From Ferrimonas aestuarii (lineage in GTDB: Bacteria; Pseudomonadota; Gammaproteobacteria; Enterobacterales; Shewanellaceae): a DNA stretch of 64,000 nt. The position numbers and the translations under genes are program-made. Within the stretch, counting starts at the first letter, position 1, and every line of letters starts with the position of its first letter. Under the pieces are notes generated by a model. The model ran no database searches. It worked only from the letters and a program-made list of their open reading frames with translations, and was not told the DNA's origin. Positions 52,662 to 60,600 of this stretch are shown here, piece by piece. The stretch is from NCBI RefSeq assembly GCF_005116665.1, contig NZ_SWCJ01000001.1:558001-622000 (forward strand). The letters run 5' to 3'.

Positions 52662-53071
52662 GGACGGCTACCTACAGGCTCTGTGGCCACCGAGCTGTTG
52701 CTAATGCCCGCTTGCTTGGCGATGTCCAGCGCCTTGATGGTGACGCCAGTTGGTGTGCGGCTGTCTGCCACAATCAGCAGCTGTGCATGGCTGGTGGTGA
52801 CTGCGACCTGTTTTAGAGTGGCGGGCAAATAGTAGATGTCCAGCTCCTGCTGTTGCCAATAGAGGCGGCCACTGGCATCGATGGTTAATATCAGCGGCGT
52901 GCCCGGTGTCGCTTCACTGCTGCTCGCTTTGGGACGGTCAATGTCAATGTTGTGCAGGCGGACAAAACTGGTGGAGACGATAAAAAAGATCAGCAAGATA
53001 AACACCACATCCAGCATCGGGGTCATGTTTATCTCGTTATCACTGTTTTGAGTAAAGCGGTTACTTAACAT
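52658..53071 (-). CDS. exbD: ExbD/TolR-family proton-channel subunit
   Basis: A 137-residue protein with one membrane helix near the N-terminus that contains the proton-carrying aspartate (EINMTPMLDVVFILLIFFIV, about 14-33), then a periplasmic domain. It works with the ExbB-like proteins to energise TonB. The gene overlaps the upstream exbB by 11 bp and tonB by 4 bp. Confidence 0.93.
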   Translation of the reverse strand: MLSNRFTQNSDNEINMTPMLDVVFILLIFFIVSTSFVRLHNIDIDRPKASSSEATPGTPLILTIDASGRLYWQQQELDIYYLPATLKQVAVTTSHAQLLIVADSRTPTGVTIKALDIAKQAGISNSSVATEPVGSRP

Positions 53072-53588
53072 GATGTGGCTCCGAAGTGGTTGGGCAACTG
53101 AGTCTGGCCCATTGGCTGCGGGTCTTGGCCAAGCGCCGACGCCACAAAAACGCCATCAAAAGCCCAGGGGCACCAATAAGCAGGCCGGTCTGAGTGGTGA
53201 TCATCGCCATGGCGATGCCATCGGACAGGGCTTTTCCATCGTGCAGACCGGTGTAGGAGAGGGCACTGAACATGGTGATCATGCCATTGACTGTGCCCAG
53301 CAGCCCCAACAGCGGCGCGGTTGTTGCCAGCAAGGTAATGGCCTGCAGTTGTCCCTGTTGGTGCCACAGTGCCGACTCGAGATTGAGCTTATCAAGGCGC
53401 TGCTCCAACCAACCCAATTCACCATTTGTTGTGTGGCTGGGAAGCTTGTCGGCGCTTTGGGAAAACAACATGTCGGCGGCCAGGTAGAGCATGGCAAAAC
53501 AGCACAGCAGCAGCGGCCACATGACCGGGCCGCCTTGCTGCAAGTAAGACAGTAGCGCCGCCGATTGATGATGGAGCCAGTGATTCAT
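53061..53588 (-). CDS. exbB: ExbB/MotA/TolQ-family protein (second ExbB)
   Basis: A 175-residue inner-membrane protein with three hydrophobic segments: VMWPLLLCCFAMLYLAADML near the N-terminus, and a pair (LQAITLLATTAPLLGLLGTV then AMITTQTGLLIGAPGLLMAF) holding the conserved Thr residues of the proton pore. It is the short ExbB of TonB2-type systems and the probable channel-forming partner of ExbD. It begins in a 4 bp overlap with the longer TolQ-like gene. Confidence 0.9.
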   Translation of the reverse strand: MNHWLHHQSAALLSYLQQGGPVMWPLLLCCFAMLYLAADMLFSQSADKLPSHTTNGELGWLEQRLDKLNLESALWHQQGQLQAITLLATTAPLLGLLGTVNGMITMFSALSYTGLHDGKALSDGIAMAMITTQTGLLIGAPGLLMAFLWRRRLAKTRSQWARLSCPTTSEPHHVK

Positions 53589-54988
53589 CTGCGAGGTCCC
53601 TCAGCCGCTGCTGCGCGGGCTTCTGGTTCGGCCAGCCCTTTGGCCCGCTGAGCCAGCAACCACGCGCAGTGGCGCTCCATGTCCAGGGTCAGTCGCTGGG
53701 CTCGGCGCTTGAGTGGGTGCAGCAGCAGTAGCAGGGGAATTGCCACCACCAAACCGACTTCAGTGGTAATCAGCGCCTTACTGATGCCGCTGGACAGCAG
53801 TTTAGGTTCGCTGTTACCAAACTGAGTTAGGCTTTGAAAGGTCTCTATCATGCCGCTAACGGTGCCTAAAAGCCCCAACATGGGCGCCAATGCGGCGAGC
53901 AGGCCAATTAAGCCTAGCCCTCGCTCAAATCGACCTACCTGATGCAACATCCCCTGTTTAAGGGCGTAGTCCATCCCCTGAAGCTCCTGATGACAGGCTC
54001 CCTGTGCCAGCACCCATTTGGCCGGGGTTCGTCTGTCATGATTCTCTGTCAGAACCTGTGGTTCATGTTGCTCTTCTTTGTCGCCGATGGGGCGCCAATA
54101 GAACAGCCGTGCCGCGCACCACATTAGCGTCAGCATGCCAGCGGCAGCTACCGCGAGCAGTGGCCACAGCAGTTCGCCCCCCTGTTTGATGGTGTGCAGC
54201 AGCCCTTGAGGCTCAGCCAGAAATGGCAGCAGTGCCCCTTGGCTGATGTCCATCATGAGGGTGTCGCCACCACCTAGCCACTGGTGGTTTATGGCGGCGG
54301 CATCACCATCGATGGCGATAAATCGGTTTTCGTTATCCACCAGACCAATGTCACTGCCTTGGGTAGCCATAATCATGGCGGTGCCCAGCAAGGTCAGTGT
54401 GGCATTGGCGCTTTGACCATTACGGTTAATTACTGTGGCGTCTTGCGTTTCGATGGCTGCGCTGGCGCGAATGTCTGCCATGGCGTAGTCGATTAAGGTG
54501 CTGAGCTCGTTGATGGCGGGGAAGTGAGGGGCTGCCAGTTGTTGCGTCAACCAAGGCTGTCTTTGAGGCATCAGCTGGGCGGTGGTGCTGTGTTGCCAAC
54601 GTTGACCTAGGCCAGAAAGGGCCTGCTGATAGCTACTTTGGACCAACTCAAGATCCGCTTCGGCCTGCTGTTTTTTCTGCTTTAGCTGCTGTTTTTGTTG
54701 CTGCAGCTGTGCAAGCGTATTCTGCAGTTGCTTGAGCTTGGCTTGTTTACTCGCTAGGTCGGTTTTCAGAGAGGCTGTGGTGGCTTGAGTTTGTTGCTGC
54801 TCTTGGGTTAACCGCTGTTGCCACTGTTGGTTACTCGCCCGCATGTTTAAGGCTTTAGCGTTGACCTGCGCTTCCAGAGAGGGCTCTTCTGGCTGTTTTG
54901 GGGCGGAGCCAGTTTGACCATGGCTGGCAGTGGCAACCACAGTGAAGACTGCTGCAATCAAACAGAAGCGGTAATTTGAGCTCATCAT
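53585..54988 (-). CDS. TtpC-like MotA/TolQ/ExbB-family protein with periplasmic coiled coil
   Basis: A 467-residue protein: signal sequence (about 1-24), a long Gln/Lys-rich coiled coil (about 35-125, QQQKQQLKQKKQQAEADLEL), a periplasmic middle domain (about 130-270), a membrane segment (WPLLAVAAAGMLTLMWCAA, about 275-294) and the C-terminal ExbB pair (GLIGLLAALAPMLGLLGTVS and ALITTEVGLVVAIPLLLLL). This is the TtpC architecture found only in TonB2-type systems, where it is needed besides ExbB. Overlaps DUF3450 gene by 4 bp. Confidence 0.88.
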   Translation of the reverse strand: MMSSNYRFCLIAAVFTVVATASHGQTGSAPKQPEEPSLEAQVNAKALNMRASNQQWQQRLTQEQQQTQATTASLKTDLASKQAKLKQLQNTLAQLQQQKQQLKQKKQQAEADLELVQSSYQQALSGLGQRWQHSTTAQLMPQRQPWLTQQLAAPHFPAINELSTLIDYAMADIRASAAIETQDATVINRNGQSANATLTLLGTAMIMATQGSDIGLVDNENRFIAIDGDAAAINHQWLGGGDTLMMDISQGALLPFLAEPQGLLHTIKQGGELLWPLLAVAAAGMLTLMWCAARLFYWRPIGDKEEQHEPQVLTENHDRRTPAKWVLAQGACHQELQGMDYALKQGMLHQVGRFERGLGLIGLLAALAPMLGLLGTVSGMIETFQSLTQFGNSEPKLLSSGISKALITTEVGLVVAIPLLLLLHPLKRRAQRLTLDMERHCAWLLAQRAKGLAEPEARAAAAEGPRR

Positions 54989-55716
54989 TGCTCCCCTTTA
55001 TGTGGCAGCGGAAGGGCCAGCAATTCGGCGCGCTGCTGGTTTTTGCTGATGGCGATGGCGTCCTTGATGGCGCTGGCGTAACGAGGATCTAGGGTTTTCC
55101 AGCCGCCGAATGCAGTATCGAAATAGGCATTCACACTGCCATCTTGGCTTTGAGCTAACCACAGCAGGCGACCCAAGCGGAAACTGGTGACCTGAATGTT
55201 TTGCCCTTGCAATTGGATGGGGTGATTGGCCACTACGCTGCCATAGCCCTGATCCACTTCTATTTGGATCACCTCCATGAGGCGACGAAATCGCTCCGCC
55301 TGAGGGATGTCGGCGTTATCGAGACTTTGGCGGAAAAAGCGTAAGCGGCGCTGGCGCTCCTCGGTAAGAAACGGCATGTCTGCGGCCACCAGCCGCTCTA
55401 GCTCGGCGTACCACACCTCCAAACTCGGCTCCAACTGCTGAGCAATGGCATCAATGTTGTTGAGCTCGTCGGTTAGCGTTGCAATTTGCTGTTGCTGCTC
55501 GGTGACTTGACGTTCCAGTTTGGCGATTTGAAACTCGGTCCAATACAGCTCGGCCAGCGCCTGCTGCTGTTCGCTGTGTTCAATCGCTTTTTGTTGTTGC
55601 CACTGTTTGGCTTTAACGCCGATGGCGGCAGATTCAGCAATCGGTGCACTGAGGGTGTCGGTGATGGTATCCACATTAACGCCAGTGGCGGCGCAAAAAA
55701 TGAGAGCCGTTAACAT
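54985..55716 (-). CDS. DUF3450 periplasmic protein of the TonB2-type system
   Basis: A 243-residue secreted coiled-coil protein with a short signal peptide (LTALIFCAATGVN), a helical Gln-rich coiled coil (AKLERQVTEQQQQIATL, about 60-90) and a C-terminal domain with LFLRQSLDNADIP-like and LGRLLWLAQSQDGSVNAYF segments. DUF3450 proteins stand immediately before TtpC-like genes in TonB2-type clusters, and probably assist its assembly. It overlaps the ResB-like gene by 7 bp and the TtpC-like gene by 4 bp. Confidence 0.85.
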   Translation of the reverse strand: MLTALIFCAATGVNVDTITDTLSAPIAESAAIGVKAKQWQQQKAIEHSEQQQALAELYWTEFQIAKLERQVTEQQQQIATLTDELNNIDAIAQQLEPSLEVWYAELERLVAADMPFLTEERQRRLRFFRQSLDNADIPQAERFRRLMEVIQIEVDQGYGSVVANHPIQLQGQNIQVTSFRLGRLLWLAQSQDGSVNAYFDTAFGGWKTLDPRYASAIKDAIAISKNQQRAELLALPLPHKGEQ

Positions 55717-56540
55717 CTGGCTTTCTCCGAGGGTGAGGAAAACAGGACTAAATGGGCTAGATGCAAAATCAGGCTAATAAGCAGCGCCAGATAACAACCT
55801 AGAAACCAGCCACTGAGGGGATTGTTGGTCAGAGTTAGGCTAACCGTGAGAGCATCATCTTCTTGGCCAAATGGCACGTAGAAATCGGTCAGCGTGATGC
55901 TGCGATTGCCAAAGGTCAGTGGCGTCAAAAAGCCCGCTTGACCATGAATGGGTCGAATGGAGCCTTCTTGGATAATGCGCAAAAATGCCCAATTGAGGTT
56001 GGGATCAAACTGCTCTAGGCTTCGACGGGTGATTCGCCCCGCGGCGGTGTGCCCGGATTGGTCTTGACGAATCAAGGCCAGATCGTTGCCATACTCAATT
56101 TGGGTTAGCTCAATTTGATGGCCTTCAAACCGGGCCGATTCTCCCACCTTGAGCTGCACGTGTTGCGGATGGTGAGCCCAGAGGATATCCAAGCCGTGGC
56201 AGGCAAACACCAGCAGCGTGAACAGATGAATGGGCAGCAGCATGAAGTGGCGATGACGCAGCTTCTTTCGGCGCCACAATGGCCACAGCGTTTTGTAGCT
56301 GCAGACCAAGGTGTTGATGCCCAGCAGGGCAAACAGTGACACTAGGCTTAGTAACCAGAGAAGCAAAACCGGATTGTCCTGCATCAACGGCCCCCACTGG
56401 ATCAGTGGCATCTGATTCAGCTGTTTTAATGGCCAGCGATAGCCCCAAAGATCGGCAAGCCCCATCCCAAGGGCAAACCAGAGGGCGGCCAACACCAGCA
56501 GCGCGCAACCAAGGCGCATCGAACTAAAAAGGCGCATCAT
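55710..56540 (-). CDS. Short ResB/CcsB-like membrane protein
   Basis: A 276-residue protein with ResB topology: hydrophobic segments near 10-30, 57-80 and 98-118 (HFMLLPIHLFTLLVFACHGL), then a periplasmic beta-rich domain of about 125 residues, then a final segment (WFLGCYLALLISLILHLAHL, about 245-265). True ResB is longer (about 450). With the neighbouring CcsA-like gene it resembles a reduced system II haem exporter and cytochrome c synthase. It overlaps the CcsA-like gene by 4 bp and the DUF3450 gene by 7 bp. No family is certain; similarity is in topology, position and partner. Confidence 0.6.
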   Translation of the reverse strand: MMRLFSSMRLGCALLVLAALWFALGMGLADLWGYRWPLKQLNQMPLIQWGPLMQDNPVLLLWLLSLVSLFALLGINTLVCSYKTLWPLWRRKKLRHRHFMLLPIHLFTLLVFACHGLDILWAHHPQHVQLKVGESARFEGHQIELTQIEYGNDLALIRQDQSGHTAAGRITRRSLEQFDPNLNWAFLRIIQEGSIRPIHGQAGFLTPLTFGNRSITLTDFYVPFGQEDDALTVSLTLTNNPLSGWFLGCYLALLISLILHLAHLVLFSSPSEKARC

Positions 56541-57247
56541 AGTAATCGATATCCCAGCTGCAGCAGGGCGATGAAGCTCAGTAGCATCGCCTTAGCTCGG
56601 TTTTGTTGCTGCTGGGTTCGCATCCAACGAGTCGGAAAATGAAACACCAAAATCAGTAACAGGTAGAACAGGGCGGAGAAGAAGAAGTGACTGCTCCAGC
56701 TCCAGCTGTGTCCCCAACCTTGCATGGCCCAGTAGCTTCCGGCGATCTCACCTGCCAGGAACAGCGTGCCGGAGAGCAGCGCCAGTAAGTGACAGTTAAA
56801 ACTCAGCTCTGAATCCGGGTGACTTTGCAGCAGCCAATAGCCGACGGCGCTGGCGATAACGCAGCCCAGAGTCAGTGGCCGAGATAGGAAAAACAACTGA
56901 GCCCACAGATAATCGCCCATGGCGCTGGTCTCTGAAGGAGTGGTAAAGCTGGCAGCGATGACCAGCAGTGCCAAGGCGACTCCTGCGGTTACCATCAGAA
57001 ACTTTCGGTGTGCTCGGCCTCCAGCTAAGGGCAGTACACTCAGTGCGCACAGCAAGCCTGCTGAGATCAGCAGCAGGCATTGGGTGCTGCTGACGGGAAA
57101 TTGCGGCAGCGTGAGCGCTAAGTGCAGCAGCCAGATGCCAGAAAACAGAGCCAGTAGAACATTGACAGTCCAAGGCCAGTATCTCGCCAGAGGCAGCGCT
57201 CGGGTCAAGCGAGCCCGTTGATTAGGATGGGCGTGGTGTGGGCTCAT
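56537..57247 (-). CDS. CcsA/CcmC-like membrane protein with variant tryptophan-rich motif
   Basis: A 236-residue protein with about seven hydrophobic segments. The start at 57247 overlaps the upstream stop as ATGA, and is preferred over a longer in-frame start inside that gene. Near residues 168-187 the sequence YWAMQGWGHSWSWSSHFFF aligns with the haem-binding WWD motif of CcsA and CcmC (WG-x-x-W-x-W-D), but with Ser in place of the Asp. Flanking segments and the histidines that could ligate haem (HLLALL, HFFF) remain. It likely handles haem or a related tetrapyrrole at the inner membrane. Confidence 0.65.
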   Translation of the reverse strand: MSPHHAHPNQRARLTRALPLARYWPWTVNVLLALFSGIWLLHLALTLPQFPVSSTQCLLLISAGLLCALSVLPLAGGRAHRKFLMVTAGVALALLVIAASFTTPSETSAMGDYLWAQLFFLSRPLTLGCVIASAVGYWLLQSHPDSELSFNCHLLALLSGTLFLAGEIAGSYWAMQGWGHSWSWSSHFFFSALFYLLLILVFHFPTRWMRTQQQQNRAKAMLLSFIALLQLGYRLL

Positions 57248-58545
57248 GAGCGGCAAAACTCCTGCAATAAGGCATAGGCATTGGGATCGCTCGCTTCGAC
57301 GACGCTGGGGTTGCCCAACTGCCAATACTCAATGGCTTTTTCGATCAGTGATGGGCGAACCACCCAGATCTGCTTGCGTTTTGGCTCCGAGAGTAGGGCG
57401 GCGATGGCTTTGGCAAAACCGCCGTTTTTAAACTCCATCGGCCCAATTTCATCCACTAACCACACCCCCATATGGGAGGCACTTTGCGGTGTTAAGGCAT
57501 CCAGACCCAGCTCAAGTCCGGCTTTCGAAAATTGAAACCGGGTGTTGGTGGTGGGGTCGAATTGGTCGCGGCGCTGGCCAAATTGGGTTCTGGCGAGAGT
57601 GCGAACATTGATGATGTCGCTACTGAAACGGCGGCCATCCCGCATCTCTCCAGGGCAGATGATGCCGTTAAGGTCGAGGTCGCCATCGACGTTTTCAGTA
57701 ATAAGCTTTTCAAGCAGCGTGGTTTTTCCGCTGCCCGATTCACCGGTCAATAGCAGCAAGTTTGGCGCTTCTGAACAGAGCAGATGTTGGGGCATGAAGA
57801 CCTCCTGATGAGCAATGGCGGCGGATGCGGTGGTTAGGCCATAGAGGCGACTAAGGTTGTAGGGCGTCATTACGTCGCTGGTGTTGCCGAACGCCAATGG
57901 AGAGCCGTGGTCCATCATCAGCACCTTGTCAGCAAACAGCTGAGCCAGGTTGGGATCGTGCAGGATGGCCACCACGCAGGTCTGCTTCTTCAGACAAGCC
58001 TGTTTGACAAGATTCAGCATGCGGTAGCGGTTGCGATAATCCAGATGGTTGGTGGGCTCATCCAGCAGCAGCAATTGCTGACTTTGCACCATGGCCCTGG
58101 CAAGCAGTAACAGCTGGCGCTCGCCGCCGCTGAGTTGGTTGTATTGACGCTTTGCCAGATGGGAAATGCCAAGTTCGGCCATCTGCGTTCGCGCGTGAGC
58201 GTGATGGGCAGAGTTGGGGCTTGCGAAGGCACTAAGATAGGGAGTGACGCCCATCAGCACCATATCCAGCCCGCTAAAGGCAAACGCCGTGTCTTGCTGC
58301 TGGGGCACTAAGGCAACCCGTTTTGCCAGCTCTCTTGGTGCCAGCTCCTTAAGGCTTTGCTTGCCGATGCGGATTTCGCCACAGGCGATGTCGCGCTGGC
58401 CTAACAGGCAGTCAAACAGGGTGGATTTGCCGACACCATTGGCGCCGAGGATAGCAACAAACTCTCCGGGCTTGGCTGAGAAGCTCAGCGCATTAAGCAG
58501 AAGCTTGTCTTCCACGTGGCACTGTAGGTTTGACACATCAAGCAT
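57244..58545 (-). CDS. ABC transporter ATPase fused to a THEP1-like nucleoside-triphosphatase
   Basis: The start at 58545 (MLDVSNLQCH) follows GAGGT. Residues 1 to about 245 are a FecE/BtuD-type ABC ATPase: Walker A GANGVGKS (34-41), signature LSGGE (138-142), Walker B LLLLDEP (158-164), switch H196. From about 255 to the end at 433 is a second P-loop domain with Walker A GESGSGKT (268-275) and VDEIGPMEF (364-372), the signature of THEP1-type NTPases (PF03266). The first half would drive the adjacent FecCD permease. The role of the fused NTPase is unknown. Overlaps the permease gene by 8 bp. Confidence 0.85.
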   Translation of the reverse strand: MLDVSNLQCHVEDKLLLNALSFSAKPGEFVAILGANGVGKSTLFDCLLGQRDIACGEIRIGKQSLKELAPRELAKRVALVPQQQDTAFAFSGLDMVLMGVTPYLSAFASPNSAHHAHARTQMAELGISHLAKRQYNQLSGGERQLLLLARAMVQSQQLLLLDEPTNHLDYRNRYRMLNLVKQACLKKQTCVVAILHDPNLAQLFADKVLMMDHGSPLAFGNTSDVMTPYNLSRLYGLTTASAAIAHQEVFMPQHLLCSEAPNLLLLTGESGSGKTTLLEKLITENVDGDLDLNGIICPGEMRDGRRFSSDIINVRTLARTQFGQRRDQFDPTTNTRFQFSKAGLELGLDALTPQSASHMGVWLVDEIGPMEFKNGGFAKAIAALLSEPKRKQIWVVRPSLIEKAIEYWQLGNPSVVEASDPNAYALLQEFCRS

Positions 58546-59587
58546 GATGACCTCGATGCCAAGAGGTGCGATACAGCAGATAGGCGAACAGGGGCGCGCC
58601 AATAATTGAGGTTACAATGCCGACGGGCAGCTCCATGCTGAAGCTGCTACGAGCAATGCCGTCAGCCACCACCATAAAACAGGCGCCGGTTAGCGTGCTA
58701 AGGGGCAACAGTTTGAGGTGATCCGCACCGGTGAGGGTTCGAACCATGTGGGGTACCACCAGTCCGATCCACGCCACTTGGCCTACCACGCTGACGCAAG
58801 CCGCCACCACAAATGAACTGATCACCGTCAGTATCAGCCTTAACCTCGCGGGAGACAGGCCTAAACTTTGGCTCTGTTTGTCGCCCAAGCAGAGCACATT
58901 GAGCTGATAGCGCAGCAGATGGGCGATTAGGTAACCGATGATGATGGCGGGTAGCAATTTGCCAACGCTACCCCAGCTGCTGGTGGAGAGCGAGCCCATC
59001 AGCCAAAAGACGATGGCGGGCAGTTGGCCGTAGGGATCCGCCAGTATTTTTAGAATCATCAACGCGGCCCCGAACAGGGAGCCAACGATGATGCCGGTCA
59101 TGATCATCACCAGCAGGCTGTTATTGCCCACTTTTTTTGCCATGGTGATGGCGATGGCCGCCGCCGCCAAACCGAAACCAAAGGCCAAAACTTGTACCGT
59201 TAACCAGCTGCTAAAGGGCAACAATAAGCCGAGGGCGGCACCAAACATGCAGCCGGAGGTAACACCGAGAATGTCTGGTGACACCAGTGGGTTACGAAAC
59301 ACACCTTGATACAAGGTGCCAGCCATGGCCAATCCGGCGCCGATAAGCAGCGCCATTAGCAACCTAGGTAGACGAACCAGTAGGATCACCTGTTGCTCTG
59401 GGCTGAGGTCAACCGGCAGAGGCGAACCGGTAATCAGCGCCCAAAGTACCTCTGGCAGTCGGCTTAAGGTCGACAGAGAGTCCGCAGCCGTCACGCCAAA
59501 TCGACCACAAAGCAGCGCCGCGATGGCGATGATCGTGGTTAACAGCAATAAACTCGACAGCTGGCTGAGCTTTAATCGTGCTTGCAT
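58538..59587 (-). CDS. FecCD/BtuC-type ABC transporter permease
   Basis: A 349-residue inner-membrane permease with about ten hydrophobic segments. Family motifs are clear: LLVRLPRLLMALLIGAGLAM (RLPR, about 71-90), GTLYQGVFRNPLVSPDILGV (about 91-110), and GQVAWIGLVVPHMVRTLTGA (about 264-283). Members import ferric siderophores, haem, cobalamin or molybdate as complexes. The gene overlaps the binding protein gene upstream by 16 bp and the ATPase gene by 8 bp. Confidence 0.92.
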   Translation of the reverse strand: MQARLKLSQLSSLLLLTTIIAIAALLCGRFGVTAADSLSTLSRLPEVLWALITGSPLPVDLSPEQQVILLVRLPRLLMALLIGAGLAMAGTLYQGVFRNPLVSPDILGVTSGCMFGAALGLLLPFSSWLTVQVLAFGFGLAAAAIAITMAKKVGNNSLLVMIMTGIIVGSLFGAALMILKILADPYGQLPAIVFWLMGSLSTSSWGSVGKLLPAIIIGYLIAHLLRYQLNVLCLGDKQSQSLGLSPARLRLILTVISSFVVAACVSVVGQVAWIGLVVPHMVRTLTGADHLKLLPLSTLTGACFMVVADGIARSSFSMELPVGIVTSIIGAPLFAYLLYRTSWHRGHHA

Positions 59588-60582
59588 GGTGCTCCGGTGG
59601 CCGGGTCTTTGGTATCTGGTAGCGGCGATAGGCAGGCCTGACCCAATAGCTGCTGGTAGAAGTCCGCAACAACGGCGCTGACGTCGGTGTCGTTAAATTG
59701 CTGAGGGTGTACCTGACTGGCGAGGTAGTAGGCTCCGGCAACGGCCACCGGCGAGGGCATGTGCCACAGTGCACCGGAGGGGAGGGTGACTCGGGGAAGC
59801 TTGGACAGGTAGGCCAGCTCGGTGGCGTTAAGCTGCTGTGCTAGGCGGCCATTCTTGCCCTGTTCCAAAACCAGCATCTCTGGCTGCCAGCGCAGCAGTT
59901 GCTCAAGGTTAATTTTGGGGTAAAAGCCGGGAACGTCGGCGGCAACGTTGGTGATGCCGGCCAGCTCCAGCAGCTGATGTTGATACATCTGGGCATTGAC
60001 GCTGCGATACAGGTCGCCGCCATTGCCATAGTACCCACGAACTGGGGTTGTGGAGGCGAGTTTGCGAGTTAGCTCATCAATGAGTTGGCCGCTGAGCTGC
60101 TGATAGCGCAGTGCCTGGGCTTGATGGCCGGTGGCTTTGGCGATAAGGTCCATCGCTTGTTGCACCTGCTCTAACGACTCGGCTTTGATCAGCAGCGCGG
60201 CAATGCCAAGTTGTTGCAGCTGTTCGGCCAGACGAGCGCCGTCCTTTTTGTCGTTAATCAGCACCAGATCCGGTTTTAAACCGATGATGGTTTCAAGGTT
60301 GATGCCAGCGGAGCGACTGCCTACCTGAACTGGCGAGCGGCCAGCAAGTAACCCTTTGACCAGCGACTGACGTTGATCCTGATTGGAGATCCCCACCAAC
60401 TGATCCTGAAGGCCAAGGCTTAGGGTAAAGATGGTGGCGGGCATGTAGGTGGTGACTAGGCGCTTGGCTGGAGCAGACAGGACGACGGTGCGTCCTGTCA
60501 TGTCGGTAAGCTGGAGCGGCGCTGCCGCTCCAGTGGATACCAGACTCCATAGGCAAAGCCCAATAAGGAGTGTTTTGTTCAT
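59572..60582 (-). CDS. FecB/BtuF-type periplasmic substrate-binding protein
   Basis: A 336-residue protein with a signal peptide (about 1-21, ending STGAAA) and the type III periplasmic binding fold: VVLSAPAKRLVTTYMPATIF at the start of the first lobe, INLETIIGLKPDLVLINDKK, and YYGNGGDLYRSVN in the second lobe. It delivers a metal chelate, haem, cobamide or oxyanion complex to the FecCD permease. The start at 60582 is the ATG; a TTG three codons upstream is less likely. It follows the receptor gene after 18 bp. Confidence 0.87.
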   Translation of the reverse strand: MNKTLLIGLCLWSLVSTGAAAPLQLTDMTGRTVVLSAPAKRLVTTYMPATIFTLSLGLQDQLVGISNQDQRQSLVKGLLAGRSPVQVGSRSAGINLETIIGLKPDLVLINDKKDGARLAEQLQQLGIAALLIKAESLEQVQQAMDLIAKATGHQAQALRYQQLSGQLIDELTRKLASTTPVRGYYGNGGDLYRSVNAQMYQHQLLELAGITNVAADVPGFYPKINLEQLLRWQPEMLVLEQGKNGRLAQQLNATELAYLSKLPRVTLPSGALWHMPSPVAVAGAYYLASQVHPQQFNDTDVSAVVADFYQQLLGQACLSPLPDTKDPATGAPCKHD

Positions 60583-60600
60583 GATGCTCAATTGGCAATA

